Source: a virus. From it: a stretch of DNA of 40,429 bases. The position numbers and the translations under genes are program-made. This document shows positions 23,766 to 30,126 of the stretch, piece by piece. Within the stretch, counting starts at the first letter, position 1. The number at the start of each line of letters is the position of its first letter. The DNA is taken from positions 1 through 40,429 of IMG/VR virus record IMGVR_UViG_3300010430_000173. The stretch is one strand, 5' to 3'. The notes beneath the pieces are model-generated. The model was given only the letters and a program-made list of their open reading frames with translations, searched no databases and was not told the origin of the DNA.

Positions 23766-25021
23766 TAACCCATCCATCCACCCGCCATCCCTGCCGGTTG
23801 ACGCGGCGCGGGGCGGTTAACGCGGTTGATCTTCGGAAACAGTTCCGTGAACGCCCAGACAAGAGCGTCGCAGCGATCCGGGGAGCCTGTGCCCTCAAAC
23901 CCGGATGCCGTCATTTGGCACATCTGGTCTTCCAACTCGTTGAACGTCCCAACGTGAGACACACGGCCCAAGGCGTAGAGCGAACTAATCGGCTCTGCCC
24001 GGACGTGCTTTCCTCTCGTGGCGACGACATCAATCACCCGAATGCCGGGGCGAACGCTTTGAAGGGTGTGCCGGCACATATCCCCACCCTGGTTTCGCTC
24101 GATCACAATCGCGTCCGCTTCCCACTTGTCGTAGGCGGCTATCGCTCGCTCGGCCCATTGCCTGGGAGAACCCTTCAGCGAGAAATCGTCCACGACATAC
24201 CCGCGATTGTCCGACCCCAACCCGGCAACGATAATCCCGTGCTCGTCTGAACCTTCCTCGGAACTGACCGCAGGATCTACCGCGACGAGAACCCGCGAAA
24301 GTTCGGGGGCATCGTGCCTTCTGTGATTGTTGATCGTCTGCCGGTCCCAAATCGCGCCAACGGCCATAGGTTCGTATTCGCCTAGCCAAATGTGCGCGTA
24401 GCGGTCCCGGTTGTTCTGCTCATCGTGCAGGCGTTCAGACTCAAGTTCCGCCGGGAAGAAGCGGTTCTGGTCATAGTTTATTTTTCGCGCAATCGCGTCT
24501 CCCGGCGGATTCTCCGAGCGGAAGAACTTGTCTACCGCATCGCTCGCAAGCCTCGGGTTCCATGAGAACCACAGTTCAGACCTGGGCGCCCGTATCGTCG
24601 GGCGAAGCAGTTCCAGCGACCGGGCGGAAAGCGTCTGCGCCTCCTCCACCCATGCAACGTGGAAACCTTCAAGCGACTTGATGGACTCCGCCGTGTGGTC
24701 CTGCATCCCCTGGAAGATGATCGTTCCACCGCCGGGCGTTCCGATGCTGTCATTCAGGATGTTGAACCGATCCGCCACACCGAAGGCGTTGATCTTGTCC
24801 TCTAGCAGCCGCTTCGCCGATTCCTTGAGCGTCTTCTGGACCTCACGAACGCAAACCCCACGGAAGCCTTTCGTTGTCGAAGCGTTGGCCACCATGCATT
24901 CAGCAAAGAAATGAGACTTGCCCGAGCCTCGGCCACCATAGAGCGCCTTGTAACGTGAAGGCCGAAGCATGTCCTTGAATACAGGGGAACCCTCCCCTAG
25001 TCGGATTTCTGTGCGCCCCAC
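23765..25021 (-). CDS. terL: Terminase large subunit
   Basis: 418 residues. The ATPase domain shows Walker A GGRGSGKS (29-36), Walker B VAWVEEA (122-128) with catalytic Glu126/127, and a coupling motif SWNP (153-156). The nuclease domain shows VAVDPAVS (Asp249), VIERN (Glu308) and DRCDALVW (Asp382/Asp385), an RNase H-like metal site. It cuts concatemers and pumps DNA into the head. The start is GTG 25021, preceded by GGAGGT, and overlaps the small terminase by 25 bases. An ATP-binding plus nuclease layout of this size suits headful packaging. Confidence 0.95.
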   Translation of the reverse strand: MGRTEIRLGEGSPVFKDMLRPSRYKALYGGRGSGKSHFFAECMVANASTTKGFRGVCVREVQKTLKESAKRLLEDKINAFGVADRFNILNDSIGTPGGGTIIFQGMQDHTAESIKSLEGFHVAWVEEAQTLSARSLELLRPTIRAPRSELWFSWNPRLASDAVDKFFRSENPPGDAIARKINYDQNRFFPAELESERLHDEQNNRDRYAHIWLGEYEPMAVGAIWDRQTINNHRRHDAPELSRVLVAVDPAVSSEEGSDEHGIIVAGLGSDNRGYVVDDFSLKGSPRQWAERAIAAYDKWEADAIVIERNQGGDMCRHTLQSVRPGIRVIDVVATRGKHVRAEPISSLYALGRVSHVGTFNELEDQMCQMTASGFEGTGSPDRCDALVWAFTELFPKINRVNRPAPRQPAGMAGGWMG

Positions 25022-25362
25022 AGGAACACCGGACCTCCGCCAGCACCGCTAATCTCTTGCTCGCTCTTGTCCTTCCAACCGAAGTTGTTCTTCAGGTTGA
25101 AGATGACCCCCGTGACCTGTCCACCGTAAAGATGCTGCTCAAGCGCCTGCTCAACACGAATGCGGGCGCCCTTTACGGTGCGGGAAAATTCCGGCTTCTT
25201 CTCGTACTCGGCAAGCGCACCGCGATCCACGAAGCCGAGGAAATAGCACAGCCCGGAAATGGTTGGTTTGTTCTCTGTTCCCGTGAGGCTTTCAAAGTAC
25301 GCGTCAATGCCTTCTTGCATCTGCTCCGGGTCTTCGAACATCGGGGGACGGCCTGCGGGCAT
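24997..25362 (-). CDS. terS: Terminase small subunit
   Basis: 121 residues. It opens MPAGRPPMFEDPEQMQEGID AYFESL, continues with TISGLCYFLGFVDRGALAEY and KPEFSRTVKGARIRVEQALE QHLYGGQV, and ends with a FNLKNNFGWKDKSEQEISG tail. The F-x-NP/FW-x-DK-type C-terminus and the HTH followed by a coiled coil are typical for TerS proteins that recognise the pac site. I placed the start at ATG 25362 because it overlaps the stop of a small upstream frame (TAATG) and matches the family's PAGRP start. The longer frame from 25635 is low-complexity read-through. Confidence 0.9.
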   Translation of the reverse strand: MPAGRPPMFEDPEQMQEGIDAYFESLTGTENKPTISGLCYFLGFVDRGALAEYEKKPEFSRTVKGARIRVEQALEQHLYGGQVTGVIFNLKNNFGWKDKSEQEISGAGGGPVFLWGAQKSD

Positions 25363-25472
25363 TACTGGAACTGCGCTCCGATCACACACACCGCAGCGAA
25401 AAGCACGAAGCCGGTGAGGATCTGGTACTTGAGGGGAAGTGTGCGGAAGCGGGACCACTGGGCTTTGATCAT
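25362..25472 (-). CDS. Very short membrane protein coupled to small terminase (36 codons)
   Basis: Encodes MIKAQWSRFRTLPLKYQILT followed by a hydrophobic segment (GFVLFAAVCVIGAQFQ). A strong GGAGGA site lies four bases before ATG 25472, and its TAA overlaps the terminase start (TAATG). Basic N-terminus plus one hydrophobic helix predicts a single-pass membrane peptide. It would be the first gene of the late operon. No homologue known to me. Confidence 0.6.
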   Translation of the reverse strand: MIKAQWSRFRTLPLKYQILTGFVLFAAVCVIGAQFQ

Positions 25473-25491
25473 GGTGTCCTCCAAATGAGAA

Positions 25492-25522
25492 AGGCCCGCC
25501 ACCGGTGAGGGTGAACGGGCCT
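25492..25522 (-). terminator. Terminator-like hairpin at the head of the late operon
   Basis: A seven-base stem AGGCCCG / CGGGCCT spans 25492-25498 and 25516-25522. On the minus strand it is followed by TTTCTC and then the ribosome site of the 36-codon gene. It could stop read-through from the early operon unless antitermination occurs. The T-run is modest. Confidence 0.5.
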
Positions 25523-25605
25523 CCTGGCCGATGGCGAACCATTCGGCGTTTACAGCGAAACCCCGCTGAGGCGCTTCCGTGAGAGGCGTGCGGGGTGTTG
25601 TTAAC

Positions 25606-25690
25606 GTGCGCGGGGCGGACTTGAACCGCCTTCACCCCGAAGGGCTACCGATATGTTTCAATCTGCGTTTCCGGCATAAGCCGCCGCGCC
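25606..25690 (-). tRNA. Degenerate class-II tRNA-like sequence (Leu/Ser type)
   Basis: Minus-strand features: acceptor strands GCGCGG and CCGCGC (six pairs); a D-region with A14- and GG-like bases but a weak stem; a variable arm GCCC-TTCG-GGGT; and a perfect T-arm GGCGG-TTCAAGT-CCGCC. The anticodon arm keeps only GAT/ATC and is about three bases short, and there is no encoded CCA. The long variable arm points to tRNA-Leu or tRNA-Ser ancestry. It is probably a decayed or tRNA-mimicking element; a functional tRNA seems unlikely. The surrounding 25523-25776 holds no convincing gene. Confidence 0.4.
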
Positions 25691-25776
25691 GGGAGATGCT
25701 CGGTGCTACAACGGCTCGGGTCAGGATGGAGAGCGTGTTGACCGTTTGCGCCAAGCATCTGCCGCCGGGGCGAAAT

Positions 25777-25806
25777 GGAAAACGCCCACATGTTTCCAAG
25801 CGGGCG
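25777..25806 (-). terminator. Rho-independent terminator of the early leftward operon
   Basis: On the minus strand a stem CGCCCGC / GTGGGCG (one G-U pair) with a ten-base loop is followed by TTTTCC. It lies 60 bases after the stop of the last early gene (25867), the right place to end that transcript before the late genes. Confidence 0.6.
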
Positions 25807-25866
25807 CAGAAATTCAAACCTCTATTACGCTCCAAGTTACTATGCTTCTAGACACCGTGTCAAGCA

Positions 25867-26349
25867 TCACAAACCCCAATGCCGCGCCAGCAATGAAAGC
25901 CCGCGTTCAGCCAACTTGACCATCCTCACCTCCACGTTGTCGTGCAGCAGTTGATTGACGGCCCGGTGCTGTTTGTTGTCCATGCACTCGTAGGCGCTCT
26001 GGTATGCCCGCGTAACCTTCTCGAACTCTTCCGGGTCAACCTCTCGGGACGGTCGGCGTGTCCCCGGTCCCTGGTTGGGATTCGGGGCGCAGATCATAGA
26101 CCTATACCGCTGGATGAGTGAAGACCATTTCTTGCCTGCTTCGTACTGGTGGCGCTCGATGTCGTTTCGAAGGAACCACGCATGGAGCAAGGACCCGTCC
26201 CAGGCCCGGATATAAGCCTCACCCACGCACCTTGCCCGCTGGGCCTGCATCTCCACCGTACCGAAGTCTTTGTCCTCTGTGGGGGCGTTTACCGGCTTGT
26301 GACCGGGTGTGTAGCCTCTTGCCTTACGTTTTGCGCCGCGTCGTGTCAT
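25867..26349 (-). CDS. Phage protein of unknown function, last gene of early operon
   Basis: 160 residues. It is very basic at the start (MTRRGAKRKARGYTPGHKP), with helices around AQRARCVGEAYIRAWDGSLL and a conserved-looking end (NVEVRMVKLAERGLSLLARH WG). Start ATG 26349 follows GGAGAG by five bases. Its place, last before the terminator and the late operon, is where lambdoid phages encode a late antiterminator or late-gene activator. A basic start also fits a nucleic-acid-binding protein. That role is inference from position only. Confidence 0.65.
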   Translation of the reverse strand: MTRRGAKRKARGYTPGHKPVNAPTEDKDFGTVEMQAQRARCVGEAYIRAWDGSLLHAWFLRNDIERHQYEAGKKWSSLIQRYRSMICAPNPNQGPGTRRPSREVDPEEFEKVTRAYQSAYECMDNKQHRAVNQLLHDNVEVRMVKLAERGLSLLARHWGL

Positions 26350-26381
26350 TCCGTCTCTCCAAGCCCCCTTGGTTGAACTGC

Positions 26382-26417
26382 TAACCGAATTCAGCAAGCG
26401 CTTAACCGAATTCGGTT
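26382..26417. promoter_or_regulatory. Pair of 11-base direct repeats, two turns apart
   Basis: TAACCGAATTC occurs at 26382-26392 and again at 26403-26413, exactly 21 bases apart, so both face the same side of the helix. The second copy lies in a perfect palindrome AACCGAATTCGGTT (26404-26417). They sit in the short gap upstream of the 160-residue gene and could be operators for it. Confidence 0.45.
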
Positions 26418-26422
26418 TCGCC

Positions 26423-26608
26423 CTACTCCACTTGTGTTACCGTGTAGCCCCGCTCTTTGAGGGCGGTGAGGAAGTCGTCTATGTCAACGTCTCCATCAAC
26501 GCCTATTGACCAGCCGTATCCTGCCCAATGCGTCAGATCGCCGACGAACGCCTTATGCTTCCGGCCTCCTACTGCTATTGCCTCTGCTACTGCTTCCGTG
26601 GGGGTCAT
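26423..26608 (-). CDS. Small hypothetical protein
   Basis: 61 residues. It begins with a helix (TEAVAEAIAVGG), has a Trp/Gly-rich middle (THWAGYGWSIGVDGDVDIDD) and a helical end (FLTALKERGY). Start ATG 26608 overlaps the upstream stop (ATGA) and follows AGGAGA. No family recognised. Small acidic proteins of this size occur in many early phage operons. Confidence 0.65.
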   Translation of the reverse strand: MTPTEAVAEAIAVGGRKHKAFVGDLTHWAGYGWSIGVDGDVDIDDFLTALKERGYTVTQVE

Positions 26609-26727
26609 TTCTTCTCTCCTGCGATGAAATCCATAACCTTCTCAGCCCACCCGTACCGACCGGATAGAACCGCAACCACGCAGAGGGCGGCGATAATGAG
26701 AACCGTGGCGATCAGGCCGGGGGTCAT
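26605..26727 (-). CDS. Small single-pass membrane protein (40 codons)
   Basis: One hydrophobic helix (PGLIATVLIIAALCVVAVLS) followed by a short amphipathic tail (GWAEKVMDFIAGEKK). ATG 26727 overlaps the upstream stop as ATGA, and its own stop overlaps the next gene the same way, so it is locked into the operon. Function unknown. Confidence 0.65.
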   Translation of the reverse strand: MTPGLIATVLIIAALCVVAVLSGRYGWAEKVMDFIAGEKK

Positions 26728-26978
26728 CGCTCCGGCCCTTCCGTGGGTTGGTCCTTGCCGTACCAAATCCGTTCGAGGTCGCCCTCCTTCGGCCACTCGA
26801 CCGCGTGGGCCTTGCCTGTCAGCACAGCCAATGCGGCTTTGATGCGCTCAATCGGGAACGTGTGATAGGGCTCCACGACGGCGCGGACGTAGCGTTTTCG
26901 CCCATCAATCACGACGCCCGCCTGCGTATCCGGCCCTGCAAACATTCGCCCAACCGTGTGAATGTGCCAGTTACCCAT
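26724..26978 (-). CDS. Small hypothetical protein
   Basis: 84 residues. Beta-rich start (GNWHIHTVGRMFAGPDTQ AG, VVIDGRKRYVRAVVE), then a helix (IERIKAALAVLTG) and a charged tail with a Trp (DLERIWYGKDQ). ATG 26978 overlaps the end of the replication gene by eight bases; the longer frame from 27101 is Arg/Trp-rich and unlikely. No family recognised. Confidence 0.65.
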   Translation of the reverse strand: MGNWHIHTVGRMFAGPDTQAGVVIDGRKRYVRAVVEPYHTFPIERIKAALAVLTGKAHAVEWPKEGDLERIWYGKDQPTEGPER

Positions 26979-27738
26979 TTGCCACCTCCCTCTCATCATC
27001 CACCGGGTTCTCCACCGGCTCCGGTATGCCCAGACGCCGCTTGTTGGCCTCGTGCCCCTCGGCGTCAAACCTTTCCCGTGCGAGTTCCCGACCGGCCTCA
27101 ATCTTCGCCATCTGATCCGGGCTTAGGACGTGCGTCAGGGAATCGCCCAGCAACTTTGCCTCGCCCTCCGCCATCTTGCGCCGCGCCTCCACCATCATGG
27201 CGTCATGGGCCGCGCATTCCTCGTCTGTCCATTCCGACCGTGGGCGGCGCCGCTTCGGTGCGGCGCCTGCCCGCCTCTCTTGACCGGACAGCACCGCGCT
27301 TTCGATTTTGTTCCGCTGCGCCCGCCGCTGCAGGTGATCGTCCACGACCAGTTTCCCCAAATCCCCCGGCTTCGGCAGGGACGGAAACCGGTACGTCGCC
27401 TTGAGCCGTTGAACCGCTTCCCAAGCCAGATCAGACGGAAGCGACCGCAACACCGTGGCGTAATCCTCCATCGCCTTCGCCACCCGATCCCGGTCAACGT
27501 CCTGGAACGTGTTGATCCAATCCCGCAACGAACCGAGACACACCGCCAGCGCTTCCCCGTGACAGGGCTTAAGCGCTGCGACGTAGATCGAAAGATCCGC
27601 TTTGAGGTTCGCCTTCGTAACCCCTGCCGGCAGGGTCAGCGTTCCCGGCGTCCAGGAGTCCAGCCGCTCGAAGTATCGCTTCGTCGATTGGGTCAATGCC
27701 GCCATTGTCGGGGTTTGGAGGATTGCTGGCAGGGTCAT
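26971..27738 (-). CDS. Replication P-like (helicase loader position) protein
   Basis: 255 residues, mostly helical. The core NLKADLSIYVAALKPCHGEA LAVCLGSLRDWI, LPSDLAWEAVQRLKATYRFP SLPKPGDLG, and a basic ERRAGAAPKRRRPRSEW loop look like phage replication proteins that follow an O-type initiator. These usually recruit host DnaB helicase. The AGGCGGA site supports ATG 27738. It overlaps the initiator gene by 170 bases in another frame, an unusually long overlap. Assignment relies on gene order and the helical, basic character. Confidence 0.6.
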   Translation of the reverse strand: MTLPAILQTPTMAALTQSTKRYFERLDSWTPGTLTLPAGVTKANLKADLSIYVAALKPCHGEALAVCLGSLRDWINTFQDVDRDRVAKAMEDYATVLRSLPSDLAWEAVQRLKATYRFPSLPKPGDLGKLVVDDHLQRRAQRNKIESAVLSGQERRAGAAPKRRRPRSEWTDEECAAHDAMMVEARRKMAEGEAKLLGDSLTHVLSPDQMAKIEAGRELARERFDAEGHEANKRRLGIPEPVENPVDDEREVANG

Positions 27739-28474
27739 CGTATCCGCCTTCCATGAGTTTCGTGAATTTGCTCTGCGTCAGGATGAAATCAAAATCGGGA
27801 CGCCAGTTCGGATGCTTGCCCCTAGACGGTTTGGACAGGAACGAAGATGCCCGGATCTTCGACAACGCAACGTCCCACCCCTCCAAGCCCCCACAATCGG
27901 ATAGCCTTGCTTTGAGGCGTGACCTTCTCGCATCGGTCAGCTTTTGAACCTTGGGTAATCCGATGTCGTCGGCTAAGGCGTTCCATGCCTCGACAGCTTC
28001 GTCGATAGGCGGCTTTAAGGAAGGCCCCCTGTACTCTTCTTCTAATGTATTTAATGTATTAACTTCTTTCTTATTCGTTCCGTCCGCGTTCCGTCCGCGT
28101 TCCGTCGTCGTTCCGTCTGGCGTTCCGTCTGGCGTTCCGTCCGCGTTTACAGGTATCTGGTAAGTGTCGTATTTCACTACCTTTATTCGTGTGTATCCGC
28201 GTTCCGATTGCGTTCTGACAAAACCCGCTTTTTCGAGATGCTTTAACGTGACGTGTGCTTTTGTCTTTGAGCACTCCCATGCTTTGGCGAGGAAAGAGAG
28301 GGCATAAGCGCACTCCCCACGGGACAAAGAAACGGCATCACGGCCCACCCGGATCGTGACGGGTTTCCATGCCGCGCGAAGGACCAGCCACATCGCTGCA
28401 TACTCGTCATCCTTACCCCTGAACTGAGGGTTGCCGACGATGCCGCGCCACATGAGAACGTACCCGTCACTCAC
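27569..28474 (-). CDS. Replication initiation protein with winged helix (lambda O-like)
   Basis: 301 residues. The first 115 form a winged-helix domain (DEYAAMWLVLRAAWKPVTIR, LSRGECAYALSFLAKAWECS KTKAHVTLKHLEKAGFVRTQ). A low-complexity linker with DGTPDGTPDGTTTERG repeats follows, then a helical domain (DEAVEAWNALADDIGLPKVQ KL; GKHPNWRPDFDFILTQSKF). The last motif matches many phage replisome-organiser proteins. Its linker is encoded by short GC-rich repeats near 28085-28140, possible iterons inside the gene as in lambda O. The GTG start 28474 overlaps the upstream stop (GTGA) and follows GGAG; ATG 28453 is an alternative. Confidence 0.8.
   Translation of the reverse strand: MSDGYVLMWRGIVGNPQFRGKDDEYAAMWLVLRAAWKPVTIRVGRDAVSLSRGECAYALSFLAKAWECSKTKAHVTLKHLEKAGFVRTQSERGYTRIKVVKYDTYQIPVNADGTPDGTPDGTTTERGRNADGTNKKEVNTLNTLEEEYRGPSLKPPIDEAVEAWNALADDIGLPKVQKLTDARRSRLKARLSDCGGLEGWDVALSKIRASSFLSKPSRGKHPNWRPDFDFILTQSKFTKLMEGGYDDPASNPPNPDNGGIDPIDEAILRAAGLLDAGNADPAGRGYEGEPQSGSFDLRRSA
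28080..28145. repeat. Short tandem repeats in the replication initiator gene (possible origin iterons)
   Basis: Units such as CCGTCCGCGTT, CGTCGTCGTT and CCGTCTGGCGTT recur several times in a row, giving the TDGTPDG/DGTE-type linker. An AT-rich stretch (about 28035-28075) lies right next to them. In lambda the origin sits inside gene O with iterons beside an AT-rich region, so this may be the phage origin. Confidence 0.5.
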
Positions 28475-28686
28475 TTCTTTACTCCATCCCGCCACAACAT
28501 CAGTTTGAATCCGAGAACTTGGGCGAAGTCGTTGAGGCACGCAGCGCTAGGAACATGATGACCACGAACAGCCTCATACCAAGAACCGGCGCTGTATCCT
28601 GCGCGCGAGGAAAGTTCTTCTTTGGTCAAGCCGAGCGCCTTCCGTTCCCTCTCCAGGTGCCTGATTAAGTTGCCTACGCCAGACAT
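28471..28686 (-). CDS. XRE-type helix-turn-helix regulator
   Basis: 71 residues: NLIRHLERERKALGLTKEEL SSRAGYSAGSWYEAVRGHHV P is a classical XRE/Cro HTH, with a short C-terminal helix (ACLNDFAQVLGFKLMLW). Probably an early regulator. An inverted repeat (28708-28729) lies in the short upstream gap. The ribosome site for ATG 28686 is weak (AAGG). Its stop overlaps the replication initiator start. Confidence 0.8.
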   Translation of the reverse strand: MSGVGNLIRHLERERKALGLTKEELSSRAGYSAGSWYEAVRGHHVPSAACLNDFAQVLGFKLMLWRDGVKK

Positions 28687-28707
28687 ACATTAGTGCCTTA
28701 TTTGGTT

Positions 28708-28729
28708 GTTTCGTCATTAGGAACGAAAC
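28708..28729. promoter_or_regulatory. Inverted repeat upstream of XRE regulator
   Basis: GTTTCGT at 28708-28714 and ACGAAAC at 28723-28729 are perfect inverted copies with an eight-base centre. The pair sits in the 80-base gap before the HTH gene and could be its operator or an attenuator stem. Confidence 0.45.
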
Positions 28730-28766
28730 GTGAACCGCTCCTGTGAATAGCAAGGACGGCGGGGGA

Positions 28767-28982
28767 TCAGTCCGCTCTCCCCTGCCAGTTCACCGCCTGC
28801 TTGATCTTCCCGGCTCGAACCAGTTGCTTGTCCCTGCCCCATGAGTCGAAACCCTTCTCTGGCGGCAGGGATAAAACCCTGCTGATTACACCGCGATTTA
28901 CCCCGGTCCGGTTCTGTATCTGCCGGTAGGTAAAGCCCTGCTTGCGAAGGGCCAGGATCAGCGCGACGGTCTCCTGCTTCAT
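28767..28982 (-). CDS. Small helix-turn-helix protein (resolvase-like HTH)
   Basis: 71 residues. ETVALILALRKQGFTYRQIQ NRTGVNRGVISRVLSL is a clear trihelical HTH of the resolvase/homeodomain-like type. The remainder is basic with a Trp-containing end. The start at 28982 has GGAGGG upstream and overlaps the previous 28-codon frame (ATGA). Probably a transcription regulator; target unknown. Confidence 0.75.
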   Translation of the reverse strand: MKQETVALILALRKQGFTYRQIQNRTGVNRGVISRVLSLPPEKGFDSWGRDKQLVRAGKIKQAVNWQGRAD

Positions 28983-29065
28983 GCCGCAGCCCTCCCCACG
29001 AACTTCTCAATCTCTGCCTCCCACCGCTTCGGCGCGCGATAGGCGGATAGTTGGATGATGGTCAA
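28979..29065 (-). CDS. Very short coupled reading frame (28 codons, TTG start)
   Basis: Encodes MTIIQLSAYRAPKRWEAEIE KFVGRAAA when TTG 29065 is used. AGGAG lies nine bases upstream. Its start overlaps the NinG stop and its stop overlaps the HTH gene start (ATGA), filling the gap exactly. This fits the operon's packing, but the rare start codon lowers confidence. Confidence 0.4.
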   Translation of the reverse strand: MTIIQLSAYRAPKRWEAEIEKFVGRAAA

Positions 29066-29496
29066 AGCCCCGCGCTCCTGATCTTCAGCAGCAGGACGGC
29101 GGGCGTTTCCAGGTCGTCGCCGGGCTGCATGGTTTCAAGCTGCGCTTTGTAGTCTGCGAGGATGTCGGCCTTGTCTTGCTTGGAAAGCTTGATGGTCGTA
29201 TTGCCCAGCCGCTTCAAATAATCCGCGAATTCTTTGCCGTGATAGTTCTCAGTCCACTCGGTGAATTCCATCGGGTTGGCCCCTAAATACTGGTGGCACC
29301 CCCGGCAATGGGAAACGAGATTTGGCGGGTAATAACGTGTTGCCCTTTTCGCACGTCCGCATATGTGGCTCGCATCGAGACCGCGCGCATCGCCCTGCAC
29401 GTACTGCTTACGACAGCGCAGGCAAGTCCAGGCGTCCCTCATTCGAACTAGCGTCGAAAGCACCGTGTCTATCGGGTCTCTTTTGATAGCTGTCAC
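29062..29496 (-). CDS. ninG: NinG/Rap-family recombination endonuclease
   Basis: 144 residues. It has paired zinc ligands CLRC and HCRGCH with the HNH-like ASHICGRAKRATRYYPPNLV (His44, Asn59, His63), followed by the conserved NPMEFTEWTENYHGKEFADY L and a helical tail (LSKQDKADILADYKAQL). This is the Rap/NinG family, which cuts Holliday-junction-like branched DNA during phage recombination. I placed the start at GTG 29496 because AGAGGT lies seven bases upstream; GTG 29505 is also possible. It sits in the lytic early operon, as ninG does in lambda. Confidence 0.87.
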   Translation of the reverse strand: MTAIKRDPIDTVLSTLVRMRDAWTCLRCRKQYVQGDARGLDASHICGRAKRATRYYPPNLVSHCRGCHQYLGANPMEFTEWTENYHGKEFADYLKRLGNTTIKLSKQDKADILADYKAQLETMQPGDDLETPAVLLLKIRSAGL

Positions 29497-29511
29497 TGCT
29501 CTCACCTCTGG

Positions 29512-29543
29512 AAAAAGCTGCCGGGGAACCGAAGCCCCCCGGC
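29512..29543 (-). terminator. Rho-independent terminator between membrane genes and ninG
   Basis: On the minus strand GCCGGGG pairs with CCCCGGC around GGCTTCGGTT (inner TTCG loop), followed by AGC then TTTTT. It lies after the 55-codon membrane gene and before ninG, so it would divide the early operon unless antiterminated, much like tR2 in lambda. Confidence 0.75.
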
Positions 29544-29595
29544 TAGTTCAGGGAGGGGCGCTTGATTTGCCGAGGCGGGCTCAAGCGGGGCCGGA

Positions 29596-29763
29596 CTAAA
29601 TTCTCCGTATGGCATTCACGGCCTTGTAAAATGCGAGCGCGGCAATCAGCCCGTTCAGGGAAGCGAGGACGTGGCCTCCGAACACAAAGGCGACAATCGC
29701 CATCGCTCCGCAGAAAAAAAACGTCACGATCCACGCAACGGTGCCGAGATCTCTATTTGTCAT
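29596..29763 (-). CDS. Small two-helix membrane protein (55 codons)
   Basis: Encodes MTNRDLGTVAWIVTFFFCGA MAIVAFVFGG and a second hydrophobic stretch (VLASLNGLIAALAFYKAV). GGAGA lies five bases upstream of ATG 29763, which overlaps the preceding stop by 11 bases. Two membrane helices with a short loop; N-terminus probably cytoplasmic. No family recognised. Confidence 0.65.
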   Translation of the reverse strand: MTNRDLGTVAWIVTFFFCGAMAIVAFVFGGHVLASLNGLIAALAFYKAVNAIRRI

Positions 29764-29950
29764 CGTCATCTCCCATCAGCCGCTTGAGATGTTCCTTGAG
29801 TGCATTGAGGCGCTTGAACAGGTCACGGGGCATGTAGCCCACGGTGATGAAGCCAAGCGTAAGTTCGGTAGCGAGGGGGCCACCCGAATGGTGGAAGCCT
29901 TCCCAGCCATGCCAGAAGAGGACGAGAGCGCGGCGGCGGTCTTTCATCAT
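29753..29950 (-). CDS. Small hypothetical protein
   Basis: 65 residues: basic start, a short hydrophobic stretch with Trp (RALVLFWHGWEGFHHSGG), then LGFITVGYMPRDLFKRLNAL KEHLKRLM helices and an acidic DDDD end. It overlaps both neighbours (ATGA at the start, 11 bases at the end). Function unknown; probably part of a cluster of small early membrane-associated proteins. Confidence 0.6.
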   Translation of the reverse strand: MMKDRRRALVLFWHGWEGFHHSGGPLATELTLGFITVGYMPRDLFKRLNALKEHLKRLMGDDDDK

Positions 29951-30126
29951 TCAATCTCGCTGTCTGCCGTGCGGTCGCGCCATGTCCGGCGAAAGCGGAT
30001 CGGGCCGAAAAAATGCGCGCCGGCCTTAATGCCCGCCCAAGCGCCAGCGGTAGCCAGAAGAGGCACCACGAAGCAAACCGTCGCGTAGCCGAGCATTTCG
30101 AAAAAGGTTCGAGCAAACTCGATCAT
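29947..30126 (-). CDS. Small membrane protein (59 codons)
   Basis: MIEFARTFFEMLGYATVCFV VPLLATAGAWAGIK gives one long hydrophobic helix, then a basic amphipathic tail (HFFGPIRFRRTWRDR) facing the cytoplasm. ATG 30126 overlaps the previous stop as ATGA and is preceded by GAAGGTGAGGG. Function unknown. Confidence 0.65.
   Translation of the reverse strand: MIEFARTFFEMLGYATVCFVVPLLATAGAWAGIKAGAHFFGPIRFRRTWRDRTADSEIE

Noticed and set aside
29062-29496. Homing endonuclease, from the HNH-like residues
   Set aside because: The paired cysteines and the C-terminal motif match NinG/Rap; the gene lies in the usual ninG position, not in an intron.
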